Assembly (NCBI GenBank): GCA_025991245.1 | Contig: BQMJ01000069.1 | Coordinates: 62,001 to 126,000 of the forward strand | Direction of reading: 5' to 3' | From: Galdieria partita | Lineage: Eukaryota > Rhodophyta > Bangiophyceae > Galdieriales > Galdieriaceae | DNA: 64,000 bases | Shown here: positions 1-11,976 of the stretch, piece after piece | Layout: each line of letters starts with the position of its first letter | How positions within the stretch are numbered: position 1 is the first letter of the stretch | Notes under the pieces: model-generated | The model's input: only the letters and a program-made list of their open reading frames with translations | What the model was told of the DNA's origin: nothing | Database searches by the model: none | Translations under genes and position numbers: made by a program

Positions 1-1061
1 TTAATGAGTGAAGTTGAAAAGTCACAAATGGACCGTATGATTACCGCAATTATTCATTTGGCTAATCGAGACTATAAAAAGGTAGTCGACGATTTTATAT
101 TTCTTGGATTTCTTCCAGAAAATGTGGACAAAAGAAGAATAGGCTCTATGCTTGGTGTTGTTCTCGATCAAGCTTTGCAAGGAGGTGGGGCGAAAAATAT
201 TAATTTCCAAAAATTATCGTCGCAACTATCAGAAATTACTTTTGAGCTTCCATTCCAAATACCTCCTTATTTTGCCTTGATTATACGAGCTCTTAGCGTC
301 TTGGAAGGCATTGCATTGGTTGGAAATCCTCATTTCAAGATGATTATGGAAGCATTTCCTTATGTTTCTAAGCGTCTTTTAACAGATGATTCTCCCTACT
401 TGAAACAAGCATTGAGAGAAATTTTATATAAGAATGGCCAATTCTCACCGAAGAGATTGCGTGTGTTGGTTGACTCTGCGCAAGGTTTTATACAAAATGG
501 AGAAGCTTTTGTCGATTTCGATACACCTCCAGAAGTGGTAAGCATGTTTATATATAGACAATATAGTATTGTTTCTCAACTTGAGAATAGGGTGCTTCGA
601 CATCACAAGTTTTGCAATTTTTACTGTCTGATGAAGGGTCTGTCATTCGAAATCTTTTGGCTGATGAGGTTGCCAATGGTTTGGATCTTTGGTTACGTCA
701 CTTTTTACAGCAGTTGCGAACATCTTTGTTGGCACCATTCCCTGTTTCTCTTCGTTCTTATATTCCGTTGCCATTGACGATGAGACTAGCTTCTGCAGAA
801 CCTTTGGACACCAAGGACTATTATTATATGGAGAACATGCAGCAAGCAGTATTGTTTTTGTTAACGGACCGTAACAGTCTTGGAAATCAATCGGTGTCTC
901 CCTGGATGCTCCGACAGATAACAAGTTCGTTCATGAAAGAAGAAATTGTACATATGTTGCCCCAGTTGATCAAAGAGTCGGTTGGATGGAATCGTCGAGT
1001 GTTTCGCAAGTTGTTGGAAATGTACTTGAAACGACTGAGTGATGAGATATTCTCCAAATAG
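1..1061 (+). CDS. ABC1/UbiB-family atypical kinase, C-terminal part (5' truncated by window)
   Basis: This is the carboxy-terminal third or so of an ABC1 (ADCK/UbiB) atypical kinase of the type found in plastids and mitochondria, where the family acts on quinone and prenyl-lipid metabolism. The frame is open from the window edge and the kinase core lies outside. What remains is the family's helical tail, including the run with SPKRLRVLVDSAQGFI and a D-T-P-P-E segment. One 53-nt intron (538-590, GTAAGC...TAG) joins PPEV to the second exon, which runs in frame to the stop at 1061. The next gene converges with a 78-bp gap. Family assignment is by the recognisable tail; which ABC1K subgroup cannot be told without the core. 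Confidence 0.75.
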
Positions 1062-1139
1062 TGGTTTTAGAAATATTGTACGATACCTTTGAAAGGGGAA
1101 AATAAGTGGGTTACTTGTTTTATAAAAAAAAAGGGTAGT

Positions 1140-2963
1140 CTATGCATCCAAGTTTTGTATCATTTTTATCCAGTTCTCACACTTTCTGGCTTCTTCACGA
1201 ACTTGTTGCAATTTATCTCGTGTTCCTTTTTCAACAGCACGTTTCAACTTGACCCAATAAGTTTCTCTACTTGGTTTATGTACGAATTGTAGCTGTTGAA
1301 GAGTGACTTGCTGCAATGTAAGAGCAGTCCATTCAAACCCTTTCTGTCTCAATACTCCATGAAGTGACTCGGTTGCTTGAATAAATTTGAGAAGAAATGA
1401 AAGACACAGTGAATTCTTAATACACTCTCGAATACATTGATCAGCACAAGAAGCGATGACGAATATCGTATTGACGCAGTTACGACAAAGAGGATCGAAA
1501 AATTGTTGAAAGAGAACATCAAACGTATTCGAGTCTACATGAATGGACAACAACTGAATGGTTTCACAAGTCTCTCGGACAACTATGGACCTTGACAATT
1601 TCCTATCATACATATTCTTATTCACCCTATCCACTGCCTTACCTTCGGTCGTTGATATTCTTTTGAATTGCCCATCTTATATTCTTCAAAAATTCACTCA
1701 TCATTTCATTACCTGCTGCACCTCCTAATAGCAATGATCGAATCTTTCTTAAAGCTAAAACTCTTTTCTCCCATTCTTCCTCCATGTGAATATTTTGGTT
1801 GATCCAGTTCATCCAATATCGCAATTCCTTTTTGGTTTCAACAAATAGTGGTTCCACAGTAGGTAATTGGGTTATATTATTCTCTTCATTTCTTATTCTA
1901 GATGATGTAAAGGATAATCTTCTCGTCAAGGCCAATCCTCCATGTAGAGAGAAGTTATTACGGAATGAAGAGTTTTCCTGAAAATAATTAGGATGTGGAG
2001 GACATGTCTGAATATGATTACGTTCAGAGCGCTCAGTGGTAATGGAATGAGTTCTTTGGTAACCACAGTGAGACTGTACAGATCGAGTAGAGAGAGTAGG
2101 AGAGTCCAGGAATGCATGCGATGCCTATTCACTTGAGTATCTCATTCTTTGGATAGAAAGAAACATACCTTGTTGGAATCGATAGTTTCATTGACTATGA
2201 ACAAAAAGTACTATGAATACTTGAAAATAGACGATTGTACATACTCACCTTGTGTATCCTTGGATTCCTTGATCACTTCGACAGATAGCTTAGGAGAACT
2301 TACGGCCTCTATATCAAAGAATAGTCGTTACCATTTACAAACAAAAGTAAAAAACATACTTTGAAATTCTGTCAATTCTCTGGATAAGGTGCTCCAGTCC
2401 AAGTTGCTTTCACAAGAAGAATCCCTTGGCATGGAAGATGAGGATTCTTCCGCTAGAGTAGGGCATGGAATAGATAGAAGAGAATCCAAATGGAGTGCTA
2501 AACCTAAGAAAACCGAGATAAGTATGCACATCCATTCAATGTTGAAAGCAACCGGTAGCTAACCTCTATTTGCTCGCTGTATACTCAACTCCTTGGCTCT
2601 TTGCAATGGCGCAACAGGATGGAGGGAGCCGTTGTTGGGTTCTTGATTTTCTTGTTCTCTTATTCTATCTAGCCATTCTAAACAAGTTTTTGCCAAGTTC
2701 TTTTCTACTTCAGTGGAATAATAAGATTGTTGTATTTTTTGAGCAATTTGTTGAACTTGTGACAAAGCTTGTTTCAATTGAGCCAACAAGGTGTTTGTAG
2801 AAATTCCGTTTATAGACTTTTCACAAGTAGCAATCACACCAGAGTCTTCTTGTTGGAGCCACAAGAGAATACTATCATCCATAGAGTTTTTGTAGTTGCT
2901 TTGTCCTCCAAGTGGATATTCTTCCATCGATCCAAAAGCAAAGGATCGATCACCAATGGCCAA
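1140..2963 (-). CDS. CLASP_N/TOG-like HEAT-repeat protein with coiled coil
   Basis: The C-terminal half reads as a CLASP N-terminal (TOG/HEAT) domain: a W-x-K-R-V-x-A-L-x-K-x-R-S-L-L-L-x-G-G helix, then a helix pair with S-R-S-I-V-V-R-E-T-C, the place where CLASP proteins have D-L-R-S-x-V-V-R-E-A-C. Such domains bind tubulin; CLASP/TOGARAM proteins regulate microtubules. The N-terminal part holds a Gln-rich coiled coil (LAQLKQALSQVQQIAQKIQQ). Six exons could be threaded in one frame: the first from 2963, a short one near 2250-2320, a 26-nt microexon at 2169-2194, a fifth from about 2108 to 1644, and the last to the stop at 1140. The protein is about 500 residues with one TOG-like unit, much shorter than metazoan CLASP. 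The ATG lies 12 bp after the upstream gene's stop; a second in-frame Met lies 12 codons on. Confidence 0.7.
2169..2194 (-). other. 26-nt microexon of the CLASP_N-like gene
   Basis: Flanked by ...TTCATAG on its 5' side and GTATGT on its 3' side. It encodes N-E-T-I-D-S-N-K (first codon shared with the exon before). Including it changes the reading phase so that the upstream and downstream exons join in one open frame; skipping it gives an early stop. That frame logic is the evidence. Confidence 0.7.
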
Positions 2964-2975
2964 TTCAAATTTGAA

Positions 2976-4743
2976 TTAGGACATCGGTTGGATATTCCTT
3001 TGCAATTGTTCTTGTAAAACTCTGCCAATCAAATGCCTTCGTTTTTCAACAAACCTACAGAAAATCAAAACATTCTCCATGGAGTAGTTATCAAGTACCT
3101 TTCAGAAGGTCGAAAATGTTTCATATAACCATCCCAAGGAACATCGACGAGACCTGCTTTTTGACAAATCAGTCGCTTTACTCTTGCCGCGAAGACTTCA
3201 GGAGTTTCTTCCGTCTCTTTGGTTTGTGGTGGAAGAAAATAAACATCACAAACCAATGCCCACGAAGTCATCTCATATGCAAGTTATATAGCGATTGGTG
3301 CAATTTTCAAGTATCACTTACCAAACGAAACAAATATTGAAGAAAACTTTCCGATTTAGAGTCCCAAAAAGCATCACTGAATTCTCGATGATATTTGATA
3401 GCAATCGGATAAATGGTTGCATCCAGTTCAAAGGCACCTTTCTTGAACATTACACAATATTCATTATTCACACACTACACATCTCAATACTCTATTATGG
3501 AATCAACACGTCCACAGTACTTACCGTTCCTTCAGGAAATATTAAAAGTGGAGGAACATCTTCGTGTTTCAAGTGTTCTTTAAGACGTCGACGAACCAAT
3601 TCTCGGTCACGCAAATCATCACGATGGAACCAAACACAGTGCAGCTTATCTAAAATATAGGTTTGGAGAAATCCTACAAAGCCTGTATGTAGTTGTCCTA
3701 GAACTGAAAAAGGATGTATTTGTAGAAGAACAGCAAAATCTAACATAGTAGTATGATTGGCAACAAAAATCTGTACCCAGTTGATTATACTATTCAAATA
3801 ACTTTCACAACTTGCCTTATTCGGTCCACTTTTAGGACGAGTGCCGTGATAACGAACAACTCCAGAAAGTGACATGATCCAAGCACCTCCATACAATACG
3901 AGACAACGTTGAATAATTCTGCTTTTGGTTGTAGTATTCTGAATAACAATATTTGATTCATAAACTATGTCCACATTCATCAAAAAACTTACTCGTATGA
4001 ACAATTGGATCAAAAACAAGGCAATAACTAAAACCAACGTGGATGCTATGAGACAAAACAAACGAAAAGGAAAAAGAACGAAATAGCGAATAATAGCTCC
4101 CAATAACCAACTATGGCAACATTCAAACAACGCAATTCACTCAAGTTGGAACCTTACGGAAAGAACAGATAAAAGTTCCAATTCCAAGGAACTTCTTTCT
4201 TTCTTTGAAAACATTTTGTAAAGCTGTCATCTACCATATCTTCGATACCTTCCATAAAGAAAGGAATCACTAAACTAGAAACTGGATATTCCATTGTATA
4301 GGCTGAATAGTATATACTATAACAAAGAACTATACCTAATTTTACGATATTAAGGTGCTCTGGTTCCTTCAGGTCTGAAAGCAAATTGTTATCCAGTTCT
4401 TCTTGCAACTTGTGAAAAGAGAAAGATTCGATGTTTTCAGAGTCCTTTGGCAACGATCACTTCCAATATCACCTCATAACAACATATGCTTACCACAGGA
4501 AAGTCTTGAAAACTAGAAAAAACGGCATTTCTTGCCTTTTTGAGAGCATTACTTCTATCTATGAAGTAGGAAAGAAGATCGGTTTGTTTTAAAAACGACT
4601 CGATTATCCAACTTACACAAGTTACGACGTGATAATTTAACTTTAGAAGACTCTATAGGATTGGGTAAGTTGGAAACTACTTGTCTCATATCAGAAAACC
4701 GGAAGAGGGATGAGCTTTCCGTCATCGCGTTGGAATCGCCCAT
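2976..4743 (-). CDS. GPAT9: GPAT9/AGPAT6-type glycerol-3-phosphate acyltransferase
   Basis: An ER membrane acyltransferase that makes lysophosphatidate from glycerol-3-phosphate and acyl-CoA, the first step of glycerolipid synthesis. The N-terminal part carries the GPAT9 hallmark D-D-S-F-T-K-C-F followed by P-W-N-W-N. Two hydrophobic segments follow, then the acyltransferase motif N-H-T-T-M-L-D (the HX4D block), F-P-E-G-T, and a C-terminal S-W-A-L-V-C-D-V-Y-F-L-P-P-Q-T segment ending V-P-W-D-G-Y. At least five short introns were followed. ATG 4743 is chosen because the upstream extension in that frame begins only with GTG. The upstream DnaE gene stops 34 bp before this ATG; the next gene begins 12 bp after this stop. 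Confidence 0.9.
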
Positions 4744-4777
4744 TCTATGACGATTCCATTCTTTTATTGGAGTCACA

Positions 4778-7700
4778 TTATTCTATCCAATATTCTGGAA
4801 TAGTCTATTTTCATAGCCATAAAAATACAATCAGATGGAAAACTTCAATCTCACCTTAATATCTGCGAGTCGAGCCATGTCTTCTACAATCAACTGACTA
4901 GACTTTGTCTTCCAATCCAACTGCAAACGAACTGCAAAGTGTTCATTTTCCATCAAAAGATGTGACAATTGAGAATACGACCGTGGATAAATTCTTACTA
5001 AACAAATGGCAGTTGCATCTCTCAACTCAAAAGTTGCCATACAATCTCCCCTTCTCGTATGAAATATTCTCAAATTCTGTAACAAACCAACAACAACAAA
5101 CTACTCATATTCGTTGTTCTCATCCAATATTGATTCAATGCGCTACTTACTTTCATATTCTTCTTGTCTCTCTTCTTTTCAATATTTGCTAAATTATGAT
5201 TCAACATCTTAGAAACCGCTCCCATGGCTTCCAACTGTTGACGCAATTGAACATGTTGAGCATCGGATACAAGAATCATACTGTCCGATGGATTAGCATA
5301 ACGAATTACATCCACCAAAGGACTAGTTCATTCATCGGTCAATCTATAAGAAAATCCTATCCCCTATACTTACATCGGATTCAACAAATGATAAGCATCC
5401 AAAAACAGTTTGTACAAATTCTGCCAAGTAAAACCAACATATTCCCTTTCATATCTTATTGCATCCGAAACACTTGTTGTTATCTCGTCCTTGGAGATGG
5501 TTGGAGTAAAAGTGGTCAGCTCTTCATCGTTGGTCTTTCTCTTATTCGTGCTTTTTCTTTTCATTGCCTAATAAAAAATATTCAAAATGTTCTATTCCAA
5601 AGCATAGAATATAATTTCTTTTCCAACCTTTCGCTTCTTTTGTATAAACTTGAGAAGTTGTTCCAGGATACTCTTCATGTAATTTCTATTCGAGTCTATC
5701 TTGTCCAAAGCACCAGATAATACAAGTGCTTCATAAGTACGTTTGGTAACCGCTGGGTGCTCTATTCGTGTACACAAATCTTCTAAAGAAACAAAAGGAC
5801 CATTTCGTTCTCTTTCTTCTACAATAGCTTGAGCAGCTGCATGGCCAACATTCTTTACAGAAGCAAGACCAGCTCGTATTCCTAATATTTCGTGATTAGC
5901 TAAATAAGTAGTCTACATTCAATCTTACCTTTCACAGAACAAGTGTTATCTTCCGTATATTCCACAAAACTTTGATGAATACAAGGTCCATACATGGCAA
6001 TTCCTTTTCTGGCTGCATAAAGACTAAACTTGGATATCTTATCCATATCACCTTCGTGATGGTTCAACAAAGCAATAAGGTACTCCTGTGGATAGTTTGC
6101 CTTGAGCCAAGCCGTTTGATAAGTAATATAAGCATAAGCAGTAGAATGACTCTTATTAAAGCAATATTCTGCAAATTTGGACATTTGATCGAATAATTCT
6201 TCAGCAAAGGGAAGCGAATATCCTCTTTGTATGGCTCCTTGAATAAAGTTTTTTCTTTCGGATTCCATTGCATCAGACTAAATATATTTGATTGAATATA
6301 GAGACCATTTACGATATCTGGTTTGTCAAACCTTTTTCTTTCCCATTGCTCTTCTAAGAATATCAGCTTGACCCATGGAATAGCCAGCAACTACTTGAGC
6401 TACTTGCATAATCTGTTCTTGATACATCAAAATTCCATAAGTGCTTGATAAAATGGGTTCCAAAACAGGGTGCAAATATTCCACTTTCTCTATATAAACT
6501 CCTTAAATACTGAAAACCATCAACACAACAGCCGATAAACAATTACCTCGACCCAATTTTCGTTTAATATAACTCGGTATAAGACCAGCATCTAAAGGAC
6601 CTGGACGATACAATGCAATAGCTGAAGAAATATCTTCCAAGCAGTTGGGACAAAGTTCTCGAATGATTTGTTTCATTTTTGGAGACGCATCCAACTGAAA
6701 TACTCCGTCCACTTCTCCTTGCGACAACATTTCATACGTTAACTAAATAAATATCATTTGTCAATCTTTTGTGTGTTTTCCCTTTTAAGAAAACTCAAAA
6801 TATTACCGAATCATCAGTAGGAATAGCATCTAAATGAATATTCGAACAAGTCTCTTTCTTTCGAACCAAACCAAGTGTTTCTTCTATGATACTTAGGGTC
6901 TTAAGTCCTAACAGATCCATTTTTAATAATCCAAGAGCTTCAATATCTTCCATAGCATATTGAGTAATAACCTATCCATGTTGAATAAACAACTTTGTTT
7001 TCATTCTTTACTTACTTCTCCATCACTTCCGCGAGTAAGTGGAACCAACTCACTTAAAGGCTCCGGAGAGATAACTACTCCAGCGGCATGAACCTACCGA
7101 TCACTCAAAATACTTGCAATGAACTACCACTTCAAACTTACTCCATAACTCTTTGTAGTTCCTTCAATTCGTATGGCCAAGTCAATCCAACGACGAACAT
7201 GATCATCACTCTATTATCACTTAAGTTCTCTCAGTTCTCGGATAATTATACTGCGCCTACCAAATACCATTCTCGAAATGCTTTGGATGGACTATGTGTG
7301 GATATCATTGCTTCCAATGAAGTCGGCTTTCCTCTATTCACCAATATCTCTTTTGAAAACTTTTCCGTCTCCTTAAATGAAAACCCTAAAACTCTACCAA
7401 CGTCCTTGGAGAAATGGTTTCAACTTTTACAGAAGAATTATTCTTCCTTGGTTATACCTTAATTACTGCTCTAGAAGCAAGCTTATTAAAAGTAATTATC
7501 TGTGCTACATATTCTTCACCATATCGTTCCTTCAAATAGCGAATAATCTAGAAAAGTGATAAGCAGTGTCATGATGTGAAAAAACAGGAGAGTACTTCAT
7601 CTTTTCCTCGCATAGAAAAGTCGATATCAATATCTGGTAAACTCATTCGTTCCGGATTCAGAAATCTCTCAAATAACAGACCATGTCTAATAGGGTCGAT

Positions 7701-9478
7701 GTCCGTTATTCCAAGAGCATAAGCTAAATATCTCAGTAAATGGACTATATAAAGAATAGATACCCATATATACCAATAAGAGAACCTGCTGCAGAACCTC
7801 TACCAGGACCAACACGAATTCCCGATTGTCTCGCAAATGCAACATAATCCCAGACAATAAGAAAATAATTGGTGAAGCCTTTGGACTGAACAATGGAAAG
7901 TTCTTGTTCTATACGATCTAAATATTCTTTGGGTACGAGTTCTAAGCTATGGCTATTGGATATTATCTCATCCAAATGAGAATCTTGAAATCTTCTGTTC
8001 AATCCTTGATACACCAAATGTCTCAAATACAACTTAAACCAAATCATTTAGCAACTCTTCTCATCATGAAATCAAAACTACCTCTGGTTTTCCTTGAAAT
8101 TCTTTGGGTAATCTCATCTCAGGAAATCTTGTCGCTCCAAAAATATCGTATTCTTCAACCTTCTCACTTATTTGAATGGAATTGTACAAAGCTTCTTTGA
8201 CGACGTGTGATGGTAAGATGGGTTCAAAGGATTGTATCATTTCACCAAAAGTTTTAAAGTATTCTGTTCCCGTATATCTCATTCGCTTTTCATCTGTCAA
8301 CTTTTTAGCAGTCTAACACTCTTAGCTTTCATATTCCATAAAGTTCATCCACTTACTTGTATACACAATAAACAATCATGCATGTCTGCATCAGTTGCAA
8401 AAGTAAAATGAGAGTCATTGGTGGCAACAAGCTTGATTCCTAATATTTGGGCTATGTGATAAATACCCGGAAGAACGACCTTGTCTTGTTCTAATCCATG
8501 ATTCTACAAAACAAACCATATCAAACCAGTCAACAAATATATATATATATATCAAAAAGAAATACCTGTATTTCTAGAAAGAAATCATCACCAAAAGTAT
8601 CTTGATACCATTTGGCAATTTGTAAAGCCCTTTCCATTTCTCCTTCAAAAAACAACATTCAACGAATAGAAATACAACAATCCAATTCGATACCAACCAG
8701 CTAATATAGCTTGTGGAATCTCTCCCGCCAAACATCCACTCAAAATAACAAGTCCTTCCGAAAAACGTTTCAAATAGTCTTTGCTGATGCAAGGCCTCGC
8801 CATGATTCCTTTTCGTTGTACTCCTTTCAAGTGGCTAATGGAAGTCAACTTGGAAAGATTTCGATATCCTTCTGCATTTTTGGCTAAAATAGTGAGGTGA
8901 TATCGAGGCTTCTTAGCTTGTACGGATATATCACCATTCAGAATATAACTTGTAAATATGAGTAAACCCCCTATTCGATAAACCGCAAATCAATCTTACA
9001 CTTCATTTCCTGCAATAGGTTTAATTCCATTTTTGAGACACTCTTCGATGAGTTCAACCACTCCAAACATGACGCCATGGTCCGTCAACGCTAGGGCTGG
9101 ACAAGATAAAGACTTGGCACGTTGAACAAGATCCTTAACATGGCTAGCACCGTCAAGCAACGAATATTCACTGTGCACGTGTAAAGGTACATAAGTGCTC
9201 AACTTGGTTACTTTACTGGTATACAAAAGCTCATGAGAACTACTCTCAGTACTTTTACCAGGATCTGTAACCACAGCTTTGACAAGGGTCTGAAATTCAC
9301 GGTGAGGGCAATAATAGTAAAACTGTGAACGACGAAACGAATATCTCAAGATGAAACAACGCTTCCAAGGCGCCAAATTGTGAAATAAACAGAAACCTGT
9401 TTTAGGTTTCATGTACAGATAACGAATGAGACTCGTCACGGGATTGCGATGGGTGACAAAAATCCTAACAACATGCAT
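4778..9478 (-). CDS. dnaE: bacterial-type DNA polymerase III alpha subunit, probably plastid-targeted
   Basis: A full bacterial replicative polymerase subunit split by about a dozen short introns. Residues 1 to about 90 are basic, rich in Arg, Ser, Phe and Tyr and poor in acids, like a plastid transit peptide. The PHP domain follows ([43 protein letters not shown]). Next come the polymerase core with [10 protein letters not shown] and the catalytic P-D-I-D-I-D-F, the segment [14 protein letters not shown], the [20 protein letters not shown] region, a helix-hairpin-helix stretch and a C-terminal OB-like part. Wording such as [15 protein letters not shown] and [11 protein letters not shown] resembles cyanobacterial DnaE as I recall it, so a plastid-ancestor origin is likely; a tree would decide. 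The last exon is short (TIPEYWIE) with stop at 4778-4780. The PHP metal-ligand positions look intact. Confidence 0.92.
8535..8553. repeat. (AT)n microsatellite in a DnaE intron
   Basis: A short uninterrupted AT dinucleotide run within an intron of the DNA polymerase III alpha gene. Nothing suggests a function. Confidence 0.7.
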
Positions 9479-9641
9479 CCGAGTCTTGTATCTTTTTTCA
9501 AAGTATATGACTTCATAAGCTATGATTAGTAAAAAAAATCTCTCGAAAATAAAGTTTCATTCAAGAAAAATATCATCCTAAGAATATCATTGGAAATGCC
9601 TACTACTGTTTAGTAAAGATGAAACCACCTTTTATCGCAAT

Positions 9642-9714
9642 GCTCTACTGGCCTAATGGATAAGGCGTCCGCCTCCGGAGCGGGAGATTCCAGGTTCGAG
9701 TCCTGGGTAGAGCG
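9642..9714 (+). tRNA. tRNA-Arg (anticodon CCG), no intron
   Basis: A 73-nt cloverleaf. The acceptor stem GCTCTAC pairs with GTAGAGC and a G discriminator follows. The D stem is GCC/GGC. The anticodon stem TCCGC/GCGGG carries loop CTCCGGA, giving anticodon CCG (Arg, codon CGG). The T arm is CCAGG-TTCGAGT-CCTGG. The internal promoter is present: A box TGGCCTAATGG and B box GGTTCGAGTCC. A T-rich run follows within 15 bases (cgtttttgg), a plausible Pol III terminator. It sits between the 5' ends and tails of two minus-strand protein genes. Confidence 0.97.
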
Positions 9715-9839
9715 TCGAGTCGTTTTTGGTTGAATGAAATCCAAACTGACTTTCTGCAATTGCAGGGTATTCATCTTTTTCTGTTTTCACTTTTATTCAA
9801 TCCCTTAGGTCTCCTATTTGGATGGTATTGATACTTTCC

Positions 9840-11899
9840 TTATTCTGCTAGATGTACTTCGTCCAAGCTGGGCAATGCATCCAAAGACTCTTCATTTGAC
9901 TTGCTATTGACAAAATAGGCCTCCGAATCATTCTTTTGCGACACAGATGAAAACCTCGTTGCGCTCAACTCGTTGGAAGTCGCCAATTTTGACATATTTT
10001 CCATCTCCTCTTCTCTATTCCTCGAGTCAAGGGGGTTACTAAAGTTGGAAACAATAGCCTCATATCTCTTCATTCTTTGTTGCCTTCTCTCACTAAATGT
10101 ACTCGGAAAAAAGTCAGGAAAATAACGTTGAATAAACGAAAAAACCAACACATGACCCACAGGAGTCAACGGAAGAATCAAGATAAATGTAAAAGGAACA
10201 AGCGTCAAAAGATCTCTTCCTGTGCGCCTCAAAGTTCGAACCTCTCGAGGAGACAATGTATACCCGAACACAGCCCTACGAATAAGTCTATGTAGAAGGC
10301 CTTTCAGTTTATTATATTGCAACAACACAAAATAATACTTGCCTCACTGCATATATAATGTCGCCTCCCAATAACTTGGTTCCTCGAGAATAAAATTCAA
10401 AGCCTTGTTTAGACTTTCTCCAAACATCGACAAAATACATCTAAGAAGATTGGATAAATGTTTCTATTATCATTGGCTTGACGATAAAGGACCTACCTGA
10501 AGTTTGTTCCATTCCCATCCACTTATATAAGCATCCGTTTCTAAACCAAGGCGTGAACGCACATCTTCGACAGTAGCTGCAACAAGTCCAAGTTCGTCAT
10601 CGCTGACAAGTAATGCAACATTAGAGTCAGCAAATACACTCAGTCTGGCAAGCTGAATATCAGCATTCTCAAATGTTGCAATCAGAATCTCCTGTTCATT
10701 AAAGTCGTCCGAGAGTTCAACTTCCTGACGCAAAAGCATATAGACTCGTTCCAATTCAACTAACATAACCTTGATAGCTAATGTCTTCCTTATATTATCT
10801 ACCTACAACTCTCTTTAGTCTACAAATATAGAATGTGAGGCCTCATGCAACCTTTTCATCCAAAGCTCTTATTTCTCTCAGTTTTTTTAGTTTTCCCAGA
10901 GCATCTTCTTTTCTTAATATCATCTCTCTTGCTCTACTGGTGTCCTGCAGTTCTTTTTCGAGAACTTCAATCCTTCTTTTAGTCTCCTTAATACTTTCAG
11001 AATCTAAAACAAGGCGTTTATCGCGTAAAGCTTGATAGCCATTCGACTTTTGTTCAACAGAACGTCCATTTAAGCGTTCCCAGGTTTCCGTAGCTCTATC
11101 TAAAAGCCATTGTATCGAAGACCGAACTGCTGCAAAGTCTATGGTTCCATCTGTTCTTATAAAGCGGTCTGCTGCTTTTCTTATCGGAGCCGATATCTTT
11201 GGCAATTTTCTTCGTTCTAGTTGGCTTGAGTGATATTCTGTTGTTTCAAACTTTTTGGTTACCACGTCGTGTGAGTCTTTAGGGTCCTCCATGTGAAAGT
11301 GTTGGTTCAACGCACAATAAAGTTTGGCTTCACACATTTGTAACTGAGATAAACAATTGGCAGCTCTTTTGTCCTGTTCTGTTGACACTTGCTATAGGAA
11401 GGCAAAGTTGAATTGGTCCTTTAGAGAGCTGTTCAGTACCTACCTGTAAAAGTTCTTTCTTCTTTTCTACGTCTTTCAAACAAGTTTTCACACAACTGTA
11501 TAAAGAGTCGGATTCTGCCAATTCTTCCAAAGTGTGTTCTGCATTTTCTTCCTGTCTTTGAGCTAACTTGTTTAGGATGGAAGATGTCGTCTCCACAAGT
11601 TTTTCAGCCGACCTCGTATAGAGACGTAACTTTAGGTTTCTTGTTCTTTCCTGTGCTTGTTGTACTCTTTCATCCAGTAATTTCGAGCTTAGTTTTTCTT
11701 GGTCTCTTTCACTTGTTTGTGACCCTATACCGTTATTGTTGTCTTCAACACTGGAAAAACTTGGTTCCAACAGAGCCAAGTGCGTGTGAACAGGAAACTT
11801 TGTCCAAGCCTTTCTCTTCTGAACACGAGTTTTACGAAAGGAATGTGGTTGATGATGGACGAGTATAGGAACATTCCATAGATAACAACAAGACATCAT
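9840..11899 (-). CDS. LETM1-domain (RBD-like) organellar membrane protein
   Basis: Four to five exons encode a long N-terminal coiled-coil region followed by a LETM1-like domain at the C end. The LETM1 signature is clear: [15 protein letters not shown], then a membrane segment [19 protein letters not shown], then [15 protein letters not shown]1 proteins act in the mitochondrial inner membrane in K+/H+ exchange and ribosome binding; land plants also have plastid members with a long N-terminal region. The first about 50 residues are basic ([20 protein letters not shown]) and could target an organelle. The last about 70 residues are acidic and Ser-rich. Introns fall near 11390-11440, 10770-10840 and 10330-10470. 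Plastid versus mitochondrion cannot be settled by eye. Confidence 0.8.
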
Positions 11900-11976
11900 T
11901 CAAAATGGCCAAAACAATGGGAACCCACCATCAGCCCATGTATGGTCACGTCTTTTATTTGATCAGAAACAACTAT

